Shown: one piece after another, positions 30,432 through 39,557 of the stretch | Numbering within the stretch: the first letter of the stretch is position 1 | Layout: each line of letters starts with the position of its first letter | Assembly: GCA_027491155.1 (NCBI GenBank) | Contig: JAIXWR010000012.1 | Location: forward strand, 186,001 to 250,000 | Length of the DNA stretch: 64,000 bases | DNA from: Verrucomicrobiaceae bacterium | GTDB lineage: Bacteria > Verrucomicrobiota > Verrucomicrobiia > Verrucomicrobiales > Akkermansiaceae | Reading direction: 5' to 3' | The notes under the pieces: generated by a model | Seen by the model: the letters and a program-made list of their open reading frames with translations, nothing else | Databases searched by the model: none | What the model was told of the DNA's origin: nothing | Program-made: the position numbers and the translations under genes

Positions 30432-31085
30432 TTACTCCTCGACCGACACCAGGGTGCCGATCTTCACCTTGCCGTAAACGATCGGCATCACGGCACTCGG
30501 ACCGCGGATGCAGGCGTGGGACGCGGCGCGGCGGGAGCGGGGAATGGGGCCGATGTGATGGCCGATGCCGTCCCAGGTCAGGCGCATCCAGTAGCGCATC
30601 GGCGCGCCGACGAACTTGCCGCCTTCCGGCACATCCTTGGGCGTTTCCCCGCCGACCTGATTGCCTTCGGCATCGAAGACCTTGCCGTAGGCGTTGGACG
30701 ACTTGTCGACGATCTTCTCGAGGATCTTGTAGTTGCCCGGCGGTGTCGGGCGGGACGGGACGCCGCTGGAAATCGGGTAGTCGATCACCACCTCGTCGCC
30801 CTTCATCAGGAAGCCGCGCTGGATCGGCAGGGAGATGACGATGCGGGAATTGCCCTCGTGGGTGGAGGGAAGGAGCTGGTCGTTCTTCCAGACCTTCATC
30901 GTCTTCGGGTAATCCGGCTCGGCCTTGAAGTGTTCGTAGGTTCCCGGCGGGAAGGGATTGTTCGGGCGGCCCCGCGAATCGACCGGCTTGCCATCCGGAC
31001 CCAGGACAACCTTGTTGGCGCAACTCGCGAGGACGAGGGCGAGCACGCTGGCGATGATGGAAAAGAGGGACTTCGGAAGCTTCAT
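30432..31085 (-). CDS. L,D-transpeptidase lipoprotein (YkuD family)
   Basis: This enzyme forms 3-3 peptidoglycan cross-links or attaches proteins to peptidoglycan. The 217-residue protein has a lipoprotein signal with lipobox LASC, and the YkuD active site GHHIGPIPRSRRAASHACIRG with catalytic His and Cys. It ends VKIGTLVSVEE. ATG at 31085 was chosen because it starts the signal peptide. It is the last of four minus-strand genes spaced by 50-60 nt. Confidence 0.9.
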   Translation of the reverse strand: MKLPKSLFSIIASVLALVLASCANKVVLGPDGKPVDSRGRPNNPFPPGTYEHFKAEPDYPKTMKVWKNDQLLPSTHEGNSRIVISLPIQRGFLMKGDEVVIDYPISSGVPSRPTPPGNYKILEKIVDKSSNAYGKVFDAEGNQVGGETPKDVPEGGKFVGAPMRYWMRLTWDGIGHHIGPIPRSRRAASHACIRGPSAVMPIVYGKVKIGTLVSVEE

Positions 31086-31145
31086 GGGCTGGCTGGGGCG
31101 CGGTTCTATACCGTGACTCCCCGGATCCCGCAACCCATTAAGCAC

Positions 31146-32489
31146 CTAGGGCGGATCGAGGGCGTCCGCCCGCTGGATCAAGGCATCCGCGGCCTCGGTG
31201 TTGCGCTTTCCGGCGGTCCAGATGCCCGCCAAGCGGCGCAGGGCCGCGGCGGTTTCCTTCTTTTTCTCCGCCGGATAGGCCCGGATCGCCAGCCGCAGCC
31301 GCTCCTCCGCCGCCGCGGTCTGGCCGCCTTCGAGCAGCGACTCGGCGAACTCGCGCAGGAACTCCGGATCCTTCGCCGGGCCGTCCGTCCCCGACATCGC
31401 CTCGGCTTCGCGGAACAGCCGCGACGCCTTTTCCCGCGATTCCGGATCGCGGCGTGCGGCGACCGCCAGCTTCACCATGAGCTCGGGGTCGGAAGGATGA
31501 AAAAAGACCGCCTTCTCCAACAGGAGCCGGGCCTCCCGGGGCAGGCCGGCGGTGAGAAACTCGTCCGCCAGCACGACGAACTCCGAAGGATCCCCACCTC
31601 GGATCTTCAGCACCTCGGCGGCGTGCGGACGGGCTTCCTCGACGCGGTCCAGCTTGCGGTAAAGCTTGGCCAGCGACTGGTGGGCGAGGGATTGCCGGGG
31701 ATCGATCGCCAGCACGTCGAGCAGCGCCCGCTCCCCTTCCTCCGTCCGTTCCGCGGCCAGCATCAGGATGCCCGCCCGGATCCGCAGGGGCAGCGACGAC
31801 GGATCGGCGGCGGTGTGGGCGGCGAGGATGTCGATCGCTTCCGGCAGCCGGGCCGTGGTGCGGAAATGCTCGCTGGCAGCCCGGGCGAGCACCGGGTTCG
31901 AGGGATCGCTGCGGCAGGCATTGCGGAACAAGTCGTCGACCCGGGCACGGGCTTCCGGATCGTCCTTGGGAAACAAGGTGCGGGCCATCTCGACGGCCGC
32001 GAGGGTTTGCGAATGCCCGGGCGGCCCGGCCGCCACCGCCTCGAAGACCCCGAGCGACTTCGCGCGCTGTTCCAGCGACTCATAGACACGGAACAAGCGC
32101 CGCTGGACCTCGAGTTCGCCGGGAAAGCGCTCGCCCGACTTCTCGAGGACCTCCAGCGCCATCTTTCCCGCGAAGTCGTCGTCCGGCGACGAATCGCGCA
32201 GGAAATCGACATAACTCAACTGCGCCTCCAGCCGCTCCGGATGGGCCGCCGCGAACTCGCGGTGGAGGGTCGAAGCCCCGGCGAGGTCGCCCTCCTCCTG
32301 CAAGCGGCCGGCAACCCGCAGCATCAGCGGGAAGGCGGCCGGATCGGTCTCGCGCGCCCGTTCGAAGGCCTCGGCCGCGGCCGCGGCGTCGCCCCGCTGC
32401 TCCGCCAGCACCCCGCGCGCGAATTCAAGCCGCGGCGATGCGGCGCAGGCCAGCGTTCCGGCAAAGAACAGCAACGCGGTGGATCTCAT
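31146..32489 (-). CDS. Secreted TPR-repeat protein
   Basis: A signal peptide (MRSTALLFFAGTLACA) precedes at least eight degenerate tetratricopeptide repeats with Ala-rich helices (for example AAAAAEAFERARETDPAAFP). TPR proteins mediate protein-protein contacts; the partner is unknown. It has 447 residues. It lies between the M42 peptidase and the L,D-transpeptidase, all on the minus strand, and they may form one unit. Confidence 0.82.
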   Translation of the reverse strand: MRSTALLFFAGTLACAASPRLEFARGVLAEQRGDAAAAAEAFERARETDPAAFPLMLRVAGRLQEEGDLAGASTLHREFAAAHPERLEAQLSYVDFLRDSSPDDDFAGKMALEVLEKSGERFPGELEVQRRLFRVYESLEQRAKSLGVFEAVAAGPPGHSQTLAAVEMARTLFPKDDPEARARVDDLFRNACRSDPSNPVLARAASEHFRTTARLPEAIDILAAHTAADPSSLPLRIRAGILMLAAERTEEGERALLDVLAIDPRQSLAHQSLAKLYRKLDRVEEARPHAAEVLKIRGGDPSEFVVLADEFLTAGLPREARLLLEKAVFFHPSDPELMVKLAVAARRDPESREKASRLFREAEAMSGTDGPAKDPEFLREFAESLLEGGQTAAAEERLRLAIRAYPAEKKKETAAALRRLAGIWTAGKRNTEAADALIQRADALDPP

Positions 32490-32540
32490 GCGGTGATCGA
32501 TTCAAGCCCTCCTCCCCGCCGCGGTCAAACCCGCGGGCGA

Positions 32541-33599
32541 TCAGAAGGCCCAGTCGCCCTTGTCGAGGTCGCACACGCAGGCCACCAGCAGGTCGATCGA
32601 TGCCTGGAGGTCCTTCTTGTGCACCGTCTCGATGGTCTGGTGGATGTGACGCGTCGGCACGGACACGGCACCGGCGATGGATCCGCCAGGCACCATCCGC
32701 TGCAGGCCGGCGGTGTCGGTGCCGCCGGCGGACAGGATCTCCGGCTGCCACTTGATCTTGTACTTGTCCGCCGTCTTCTTCATGTAGGCGACCATCCGGT
32801 AATCGCAGATCACCGAGCTATCCATGATCTTGATCCCCGCCCCTTCGCCGAGCGAGGTGCAGCGCTCCTGCGGGGTCGAGCCGGGCACGTCGTAAGCGAT
32901 GGTGGTGTCGAGGCCGAAACCGAAGTCCGGCTTGATGTCCAGGGCGGACACGTTCGCGCCGCGCAGGCCGACTTCCTCCTGCACGGTGAAGACGGCGTAG
33001 AAATCGTAGGCCGGCTTCTTGCGCGACTTCTTCAGCGCCTTGAGCGCCTCGATCAGCAGGAAGACGCAGACGCGGTTGTCGAGCGACTTCACGTTCACGC
33101 ATTCGCCGAGCTCCAGCAGCGGGCTCCAGCGGGTGACCGGGTTGCCGACCTCGACGTATTTCACGACCTCCTTCTTCGGCAGTCCGGTGTCGATGAAGTA
33201 GTCGGTGATCTTGGCCGGCTTGTTGCGGTCTTCCGGCTGCATGATGTGGGTCGGCTTGGAACCCATCACGCCCAGCAGGTCTTTCTTGCCGTGGACGATC
33301 ACGCGCTGGGAGGTCAGCGTCTTGGGATCGAAACCGCCGAGCGGGTTGAAGCGGATGAAGCCCTTGTCGTCGACGTGGGTGACAATGAAGCCGATCTCGT
33401 CCATGTGGGCGGCGGCCATCGAGCGCTTGGCGGACGAGCGCCCCTTTTTCAAAGCGATCACGTTCCCCATGTTGTCGACCCGGACCTCGTCGGCCAGGCC
33501 TTCGAGTTCCGTGAGCACCAGCCCCCGGATCAGTTTCTCGAATCCCGGGGCACCGGGGGCTTCACAGACACGGGAAAGGAGAGCGAGGTCGATGGCCAT
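32541..33599 (-). CDS. M42 family metallopeptidase (glutamyl aminopeptidase-like)
   Basis: This is a cytoplasmic di-zinc aminopeptidase forming tetrahedral assemblies in known relatives. The 352-residue protein has the metal ligand motifs AAHMDEIGFI, SLDNRV and TVQEEVGLRGA, then GLDTTIAYD and PTRHIHQTIETV. The start MAIDLALLSRVCEAPGAPG is typical of M42. ATG at 33599 was used; the frame upstream is open but runs into sulfatase shadow sequence. Confidence 0.9.
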   Translation of the reverse strand: MAIDLALLSRVCEAPGAPGFEKLIRGLVLTELEGLADEVRVDNMGNVIALKKGRSSAKRSMAAAHMDEIGFIVTHVDDKGFIRFNPLGGFDPKTLTSQRVIVHGKKDLLGVMGSKPTHIMQPEDRNKPAKITDYFIDTGLPKKEVVKYVEVGNPVTRWSPLLELGECVNVKSLDNRVCVFLLIEALKALKKSRKKPAYDFYAVFTVQEEVGLRGANVSALDIKPDFGFGLDTTIAYDVPGSTPQERCTSLGEGAGIKIMDSSVICDYRMVAYMKKTADKYKIKWQPEILSAGGTDTAGLQRMVPGGSIAGAVSVPTRHIHQTIETVHKKDLQASIDLLVACVCDLDKGDWAF

Positions 33600-33652
33600 G
33601 CCCGGCACGCTAGGAGGTCGCCCCCGGCGGTGGAAATCAGAAATCCCGGGGA

Positions 33653-35086
33653 TCAGCGCGATTTTTCGCCCGCCCCCGCCAGCTCCGGGAAGCTGGTCCG
33701 CAGGTCGAGCGGATCGCCGCTCTCCTTCTGGATCTCCAGCAGGCGGCGGAAAAGCTCCTTGGCGATCGCCCGCCCTTCGGGGGTGCCGGCCAGATCCTTC
33801 ATCTCGCCGGGATCCGCCTTGAGGTCGAAGACCCGCGCCACTTTCGCCTTCGGGTAGAGGATCAGCTTTTTGCCGTCCTTCTCGATCATCCGCTGGCGGT
33901 CCATGTAGGCACCGATCGCCGCGTCGCGGGGCGTCCCCTTTCCTTCCCAATGCGGGCGCAGGTCCTGGAAGTCGATGTCGTCCCCGACCTCCGCGCCGGC
34001 CAGTTTCAAGGCCGTCGGCATCGCGTCCTGCAGATAGACCGGCGCCGCGGCCTTCTTGCCCGCCGGCACTCCCGGTCCCGCCACGAGGAAGGGCACGCGA
34101 ACGCTGGCATCGTAAAGGTTCTGCTTCCCCATCAGGCCGTGCTCGCCGCAGGACAGGCCGTGGTCCGCGGTGAAGAAGATGTAGGTGTTCGCTCCCGCGG
34201 GACTCTTCTCCAGACCGTCGAGGATCTTCCCGATCTGCGCGTCGAGGTGGGAGACGATGGCGTAGTACTCGCGGCGGTGGGTTTGTACGGCGAATCTCGT
34301 ACGTGGGAACGGCGCGAGGTTCTCGTCGCGCAAGCCCTTCGCGGCGCCCATCGCCTCGCGGTGCGGGTAGAGCGGCAGGAAGTTGGCCGGCACCTTGACC
34401 CGGTCGAGCGGATAGCGGTCGAGGAATTCCTGCGGCGACTGCCGGGGATCGTGCGGCGCGTTGAAGGAAAGATACATGAACCACGGCCGCGGATCCGCGT
34501 CGGCGAGGAAGGCGTTGAAATCTTCCACCATCACCTCGCTCCAGTGCTTGCCGCCTTCCCAGAACCCGCCCCTTTCCGGATCGGCCGCGTTCCAGGGATC
34601 CGGCTTCCCTTCCACCGGCCGGAAATAGGCGCGCTGCCCGTCCTTCGGCATGCCCCCGGGGTGATAGGTCCGGATCTGCGAGAACACCTTCCGGTGGTCC
34701 GCCTCGATGTGCCACTTGCCGGCGAAGCAGGTGCGGTAGCCCTGCGCCGCCATCCGCTGCGGCCAGAAGCGCTGCCTCGCGACAAAGTCCTCCTGCAGCC
34801 GCTTCTCCGCATCGCGCGCCCGCCACAGCTGCTTGCCGGTCATCAGCATCGTGCGGCTCGCCACGCAGATCGCGCCGTGCCAGCCGCCCGGATTGTAGGC
34901 ATGGGTGAAGGTCGTGCCGCGTGCCGCCAGACGGTCGAGGTTGGGCGTGTCGATGTCCTCCTTGCCCAGCGTCCGGATCGACTTCCAAGTCATGTCGTCG
35001 GCGAACAGGAAGAGGATGTTCGGCTTCTGCGCCGCGGCGGCGGGCATCAGCAGCGCGAGGATGAAGAGCAGGATCTTGGATCTCAT
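33653..35086 (-). CDS. Sulfatase family protein
   Basis: This is a secreted sulfatase acting on sulfated organics or glycans. It has a signal peptide (MRSKILLFILALLMPAAAA), the metal-binding LFADD, the formylglycine site CVASR (the proline of CxPSR is replaced by Ala, an accepted variant), GKWH, and FTADHGLSCGEHGLMGK. The 477 residues match the family. Formylglycine maturation would need a separate FGE or anSME enzyme, not seen here. The PSCyt1 protein at the window start belongs to the same degradation theme. Confidence 0.9.
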   Translation of the reverse strand: MRSKILLFILALLMPAAAAQKPNILFLFADDMTWKSIRTLGKEDIDTPNLDRLAARGTTFTHAYNPGGWHGAICVASRTMLMTGKQLWRARDAEKRLQEDFVARQRFWPQRMAAQGYRTCFAGKWHIEADHRKVFSQIRTYHPGGMPKDGQRAYFRPVEGKPDPWNAADPERGGFWEGGKHWSEVMVEDFNAFLADADPRPWFMYLSFNAPHDPRQSPQEFLDRYPLDRVKVPANFLPLYPHREAMGAAKGLRDENLAPFPRTRFAVQTHRREYYAIVSHLDAQIGKILDGLEKSPAGANTYIFFTADHGLSCGEHGLMGKQNLYDASVRVPFLVAGPGVPAGKKAAAPVYLQDAMPTALKLAGAEVGDDIDFQDLRPHWEGKGTPRDAAIGAYMDRQRMIEKDGKKLILYPKAKVARVFDLKADPGEMKDLAGTPEGRAIAKELFRRLLEIQKESGDPLDLRTSFPELAGAGEKSR

Positions 35087-35291
35087 GGACGAGGAACTAC
35101 GGGATCGATCCTCCGGAATCGATCATTTCCCCAAGAACTTCCGCAGCCCCGCGTTCCTGCCGTTGAAGGAGATCGCGGCGGCGGAAACGCGCGGCCTCCG
35201 GAGTTTCCGCGAATCGGGAAGGCTCTCCGCCTTCATCACCCCCGGACCCCTCGGTCCGGGCATCCGTCCCCTTGTCACCGATCCGCATACC

Positions 35292-36773
35292 ATGAGCCTC
35301 CACGCCTCCCTCGACCCCGTGGCGCAGCGCGCCCTCGACGCGCAACGCCGCCGCTCCACCGCCGCCAGCATCTTCATCGCGCTTCTGGGCGTCACCTTCA
35401 TCGCCCTCGTCCTCAGCCTCGTCGCCTTGAGCACGATGACGGTCCGCCAGACCGACATCACCGTGAACTATCCCGAGGAACTCCCGCCCGATGATCTTCC
35501 ACGGCCGCAGGTCACCTCCAGCCTCCGCAATCCGGCCGCACCGAAAGCCCGGGCGATGCCCAGTATCCTGGGCCTGGCCCCCTCCCCGCTCTCGGTCCCG
35601 CAAGTCGAAGTGTCGTCCGACACGCCCGGCTTCGTCTCCGGAAGCGGCGATGATTTCGGCGACACCGGCCTGGAGGGCGACGGCCCCGGCCAATGGACGC
35701 CCATCCCCGCCTCCCTCCGCAAGCGCTGCACGCCCGAGGACCGTCTGGCCCAGCTCGAAGCTGGCGGCGGCACACCGGAGATCGAGGAACACGTGACCCG
35801 CGCGCTGCGCTTCCTCAAGCAGACCCAGGCCCCGGACGGCGGCTGGGGCAACGACCACCGCGCCGCGATGACCGGCCTCGCGCTGCTCGCCTACCTCGGC
35901 CGCTGCGAAACCCCGCTCAGCGAGGAGTTCGGCGACTCCTGCCTGAGGTCGATGGTCTTCCTGATCGACCGCGCCGCGAAACAGGACGGCCGCTTTCCCG
36001 ACCCCGCCGCCGGCCGCCACTGGCCCTACGAGCAGGCCATCGCCACCTACGCCCTCGCCGAGGCCCACACGATGTGCCGCGCCCTCGGCCTGAACATCCC
36101 CAACCTCGCCGATACCGTCCAGCGCTCCGGCCAGATGCTCGTCAACCGCCAGCACGAGTCCGGCGGCTGGGACTACGACTACGAGGAATCTAGTAGCCGC
36201 GGCGGCGACCTCTCCATCACCGCCTGGCACATCCAGGCGCTGAAGGCATGCAAGCTCACCGGGATCGACTTCAAGAACCTCACCCGCTGCCTCAAGCGCT
36301 CGCTCGACTACGTCGAAGCCCGCCAGGCCGCCGACGGCAGCTTCGGCTACACCGGCACCACCCCGGCCGGCGACCTCCCCCGCCCGAGCCTGACCGGGGC
36401 CGGCATGCTGAGCCTCCAGATGGGCGGCCGCGAAAGCTCGCCCGCCGTCCGCCGCGGTGCCCGCCATGCCTTGGAAAACTCGCCCTTCCAGTGGGACGGG
36501 CCCGATTGCGACCTCTACGCCCACTACTACCTGGCCCAGGCGATGTTCCAGCGCGGCGGCAAGGAATGGGACGCCTACCAGCCGCGCTTCCGCGACAGCC
36601 TGACCGCCCGCCAGTCGCCCGACGGCTCGTGGCCGAAGCCCGGCGGCGGCGGCAAGGTCCACGCCGTCGGCGCGCTCTTTACCAGCGACAGCCCCAGCGG
36701 CATCCACTACCGCACCACACTCGCCGCCCTGATGCTGGAAGTCTACTACCGCTACCTGCCCGCCACCCGCTGA
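35292..36773 (+). CDS. Membrane-anchored prenyltransferase/squalene-oxidase-repeat protein
   Basis: The 493-residue protein has one N-terminal transmembrane helix (about residues 26-48, SIFIALLGVTFIALVLSLVA), a Pro/Asp-rich linker (50-150), and an alpha-alpha toroid with repeated QxxDGGWG-type motifs (QAPDGGWGNDH, ESGGWDYDYE, QAADGSFGYTG, QSPDGSWPKPG). Such anchored toroid proteins are widespread in Planctomycetes and Verrucomicrobia with unknown role. The DxDD motif of squalene cyclase is absent, so cyclase activity is unlikely. It is divergent from the sulfatase, 205 nt apart. Confidence 0.82.
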   Translation: MSLHASLDPVAQRALDAQRRRSTAASIFIALLGVTFIALVLSLVALSTMTVRQTDITVNYPEELPPDDLPRPQVTSSLRNPAAPKARAMPSILGLAPSPLSVPQVEVSSDTPGFVSGSGDDFGDTGLEGDGPGQWTPIPASLRKRCTPEDRLAQLEAGGGTPEIEEHVTRALRFLKQTQAPDGGWGNDHRAAMTGLALLAYLGRCETPLSEEFGDSCLRSMVFLIDRAAKQDGRFPDPAAGRHWPYEQAIATYALAEAHTMCRALGLNIPNLADTVQRSGQMLVNRQHESGGWDYDYEESSSRGGDLSITAWHIQALKACKLTGIDFKNLTRCLKRSLDYVEARQAADGSFGYTGTTPAGDLPRPSLTGAGMLSLQMGGRESSPAVRRGARHALENSPFQWDGPDCDLYAHYYLAQAMFQRGGKEWDAYQPRFRDSLTARQSPDGSWPKPGGGGKVHAVGALFTSDSPSGIHYRTTLAALMLEVYYRYLPATR

Positions 36774-36854
36774 GGATGAGGCGCATGGAATTCCCGCCGC
36801 CCGCGCACCTTGGACTTGGCCTTGCCCGGCCGACCCGTTAAGGCGTCCGGCCAC

Positions 36855-37625
36855 ATGTCCGCCCCGACCCTCCCCTTCCGCCTCGACGGCCGCGTCGCCT
36901 GGATCACCGGATCCAGCCGCGGCCTCGGACGGATCATCGCCGAAACCCTCGCCGCCGCCGGTGCCCGCACGGTCGTGAACTGCCACGCGAGCCGCGAGCA
37001 GGGACAGGCCGTGGTCGACACCATCCGCGCCGCCGGCGGGGAGGCCATGCTGGTCGCCGGCGATGCGATGGCCGAGGCCGAGGTCGACCGGATGGCCGGG
37101 GAAATCGAGGCCGCCTTCGGACCGGTCGACATCGTGGTCGCCAATGCCACGCCTTTCCAACCGATGAAGTGGATCGAGGACTACCGCTGGGAGGAATACC
37201 AGTCGATGCTCGATGCCTTCGTCAAAAGCCCTTATCTCCTCACCCGGCGGTTGCTGCCGTCGATGAAAGCCCGGCGTCAGGGCCGCATCATCAACATCAC
37301 CAGCGAGGTCTTCCACGCCGGCATGCCGCAGTTCAGCGCCTACGTCGCGGCCAAGGGCGGCCAGATCGGCTGGAGCCGCTCGATGGCCAACGAGCTCGCC
37401 CCCCACGGCATCACGGTGAACACCGTGGCCCCCGGCTGGATCCCGGTGGAGCGCCACGACGAGGTCCCGGAATCCGACAAGGCCGCCTACCTCGCCACCG
37501 TGCCGATGGCCCGCTGGGGCAAGCCGGCCGACGTCGCCCATGCCGTGAATTTCTTCGCCTCGGCCGAGGCGGCCTTCGTCACCGGCCAGACCCTGATCGT
37601 CAACGGCGGCCGGACGCTCTGGTGA
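36855..37625 (+). CDS. SDR family oxidoreductase
   Basis: This is a short-chain dehydrogenase of 256 residues. It has the NAD(P)-binding motif TGSSRGLGRIIAE, the ANA motif in VVANATPF, catalytic Ser (NITSEVF), the pair YVAAKGG (Y-x3-K), and the C-terminal GQTLIVNGGRTLW. The family includes FabG-like 3-oxoacyl-ACP reductases; the substrate cannot be set. It stands immediately before the tRNA-Tyr gene and the island. Confidence 0.88.
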   Translation: MSAPTLPFRLDGRVAWITGSSRGLGRIIAETLAAAGARTVVNCHASREQGQAVVDTIRAAGGEAMLVAGDAMAEAEVDRMAGEIEAAFGPVDIVVANATPFQPMKWIEDYRWEEYQSMLDAFVKSPYLLTRRLLPSMKARRQGRIINITSEVFHAGMPQFSAYVAAKGGQIGWSRSMANELAPHGITVNTVAPGWIPVERHDEVPESDKAAYLATVPMARWGKPADVAHAVNFFASAEAAFVTGQTLIVNGGRTLW

Positions 37626-37725
37626 GGGCTGCACCGGGCCTCCCGAAAAGTCTCGGGAAAGCCCCGGATTTTCCCTTGCCAAACCCCGCCCCTCCCCCTA
37701 CCTCTTCGCCCCCGCCGAACAAAAA

Positions 37726-37808
37726 GGGTAGGTTCCGGAGCGGCCAAACGGGGCAGACTGTAAATCTGCTGTCTTACGACTTCGCTGGTTCGAATCCAGC
37801 CCTGCCCA
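37726..37808 (+). tRNA. tRNA-Tyr (GTA)
   Basis: A class II tRNA of 83 nt. The acceptor GGGTAGG pairs with CCTGCCC (one G-T), the anticodon stem GCAGA/TCTGC holds CTGTAAA with anticodon GTA, there is a long variable arm (TGTCTTACGACTTC), and the T arm is GCTGG-TTCGAAT-CCAGC. The base after the acceptor is A followed by TC, so CCA is not encoded. Its 3' part is the left attachment site of the island. Confidence 0.95.
37752..37808 (+). other. attL: left attachment site in tRNA-Tyr
   Basis: These 57 nt, from the anticodon arm to the discriminator base, are perfectly repeated at 58217-58273. Identity stops at once on both sides. This is the usual pattern of tyrosine-recombinase integration into a tRNA gene. 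Confidence 0.93.
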
Positions 37809-38141
37809 TCTTCCTCTAAGTGAGGGAGTTGTGATCCCGGAAGCCTTCGCTTCTCCTCGCGTCCGGGAAATCCTCCCCGGCAGTTTCCCGGCAGAAATCA
37901 AACGGACCCCCATCGGCTTGCGCCCGCCTTGAGCGGCTGCCCACCGAATCAGATTCGGTCGGTAGCTGCAACCCTCTCCCCCATGTCGGCAGCTTCCTTC
38001 GGGTTGGAACGTCAAGGTGCGACCTCTTGGAGTCGGTGACTGGCCGCAGAGTCGGGCTTCCCAATGCCCCCGCGCAGGATCACGCGGGTGCCCCCCCTAC
38101 CTGGCCATATTGGGGGAAGTCCCCCGTCCTGATTCTCCCGC
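37809..38141. other. Gene-free left end of the island
   Basis: This 333-nt stretch between attL and the first island gene has no convincing coding sequence. A short palindrome GGGGGA-AG-TCCCCC lies at 38112-38125, next to CCATATTGGG, which vaguely resembles the palindromes near the XRE gene. Confidence 0.4.
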
Positions 38142-38435
38142 TCACCTCCCGTAGCTGAACCGCGGCTTCCCGCCATGTCCCTTGCCGGTCGGAGGCCGCT
38201 TCCCTCGGAACGGGTGCCGGAGCCACAAGAGGCGAGCCCGCTTTTCCGCCCCGAGGTCCCGCGCCTGGCGAACGAGGGCGTCAAATGCTGGATCCGCCCG
38301 CCAGTACGTCACGGCCCGGCGGTCAATACCTGCGGCCGCAGCGGCCTCGGGGAAGGTCGCGCCCTCCTCGGCAATCTTGCGAAGGACCACGCGGCGGCGC
38401 CATGGGAGGGCGGAAAGGGCTTCGTCGAAGGTCAT
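38142..38435 (-). CDS. HTH protein resembling phage terminase small subunits
   Basis: This is a 97-residue protein with an HTH near residues 20-45 (EEGATFPEAAAAAGIDRRAV, then YWRADPAFDALVRQAR). The pattern of a homeodomain-like helix-turn-helix followed by WRADPAF is that of many phage terminase small subunits and phage-derived regulators. ATG at 38435 (MTFDEALSALPWRRR) was chosen; an upstream start would add 11 residues. Position close to attL suggests an element-maintenance role; the call is by pattern only. Confidence 0.6.
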   Translation of the reverse strand: MTFDEALSALPWRRRVVLRKIAEEGATFPEAAAAAGIDRRAVTYWRADPAFDALVRQARDLGAEKRARLLWLRHPFRGKRPPTGKGHGGKPRFSYGR

Positions 38436-38550
38436 GGGCCGGAGACTATCAGCCGCGGGCGGGAGGTCCATGGGGTTTCCGCATGTGGTGTAGGCCCTAC
38501 CCTCGTTCCCGCTCGGCTCAATCGACGACTACAGCCAATGGGGGAAGTCA

Positions 38551-39468
38551 CTATTCTTGGACCGAGGAATCACCGGAGTTTCGTGTTAGCAAACCTATTA
38601 GAGTTGAAACTTCCTTTCGAGCATCGGCAACGGATCTACTCCAAGCCAGAATCAGATCGATTCGGATTTCAGCAAGCTCCCCAATCTTTGCCACCTCAAG
38701 CCCGGCGGCCTTTGAAGCAGCGACCGCAAGTTCTGGCACCAAGCCAATAAAGTCTCCCACCGCGCACGCCTCAATCACTTGGGGATGCGAGGTGCACTCG
38801 AGCCCTATCTCAGGAGTCGATCCCTCAGGATCTATAAGCCTTTCAATTTTCCCTCGCAGTTGTCCCCTCCCTTCGAGCAACGCAAGACGCCTGCCCCGCA
38901 GATCCGCCCATCTGGCAGATTTCGACTTTCCGAACAATCCTGATTTCGCAACGGCGACCATGCCGTAGCTCGCAATCTTCACCGATTCTAAGTCCCCGGC
39001 CGCATCCTCGGCGGGCACGACAGCCAAATCAATTTTCCGGCTCCGAACGCCTTCGATAGCTTCACGCGAGGTCATATTGCGGAACTGCAAGCGCCATTCC
39101 GCCCCGCCCAGTCGTCCTCCGAGTAGCGGAATAATCAGCCACTGAAAGATGCTCTCTCCTGCTCCGATCGCCAGATGGGGCGCATTCCCCTTCGATACGT
39201 TGAGCAGACGGTCCGTCCCTGAGAAGAATTCCCTCGCCAGACTATCAAGCCGCCACCCCACCTCTGTCAGCCTATACGGCACTTCCGAGCGGTCGAGCAA
39301 TTCAAGGCCCAGCGCCGCTTCCAGCTCCTTCATCTGCCGGCTGTAAAGGCTCTGACGGTTCGGATCCCCCTTCGCCGCCGCCATGATGCTTCCCGCCTCG
39401 GCGATCAGGCAAAATGTCTGAAACCGCTCCAAGGAAACCCCGCGCCGACCGACGAATGAACTCAACAT
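38551..39468 (-). CDS. LysR family transcriptional regulator
   Basis: This is a LysR-type regulator of 305 residues. The winged-HTH region reads SLERFQTFCLIAEAGSIMAA, then QSLYSRQMKELEAALGLELL and YRLTEVG. A two-lobe effector domain follows (RKIDLAVVPAEDAAG, then VAVAKSGLFG). ATG at 39468 gives the usual length; 39489 and a GTG at 39555 are alternatives. It is divergent from hsdR with 89 nt between, so it may regulate the restriction operon. HTH recognition helix variation and the ligand are unknown. Confidence 0.85.
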   Translation of the reverse strand: MLSSFVGRRGVSLERFQTFCLIAEAGSIMAAAKGDPNRQSLYSRQMKELEAALGLELLDRSEVPYRLTEVGWRLDSLAREFFSGTDRLLNVSKGNAPHLAIGAGESIFQWLIIPLLGGRLGGAEWRLQFRNMTSREAIEGVRSRKIDLAVVPAEDAAGDLESVKIASYGMVAVAKSGLFGKSKSARWADLRGRRLALLEGRGQLRGKIERLIDPEGSTPEIGLECTSHPQVIEACAVGDFIGLVPELAVAASKAAGLEVAKIGELAEIRIDLILAWSRSVADARKEVSTLIGLLTRNSGDSSVQE

Positions 39469-39557
39469 GACCGCCCAGTCATGTGGCATGCGACCGATCA
39501 GATTGCAATTCCTAAGCCGCCCGCTAATCTCTAGACACGTTTCGACGCCCTCCACGA

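Noticed and set aside
30516-33857. 1113-codon plus-strand open frame
   Set aside because: It runs antisense through L,D-transpeptidase, TPR and M42 genes, each with clear motifs on the other strand. It is a shadow.
35097-37682. 861-codon minus-strand open frame
   Set aside because: It is antisense to the prenyltransferase-repeat and SDR genes, which have catalytic or repeat motifs; shadow.
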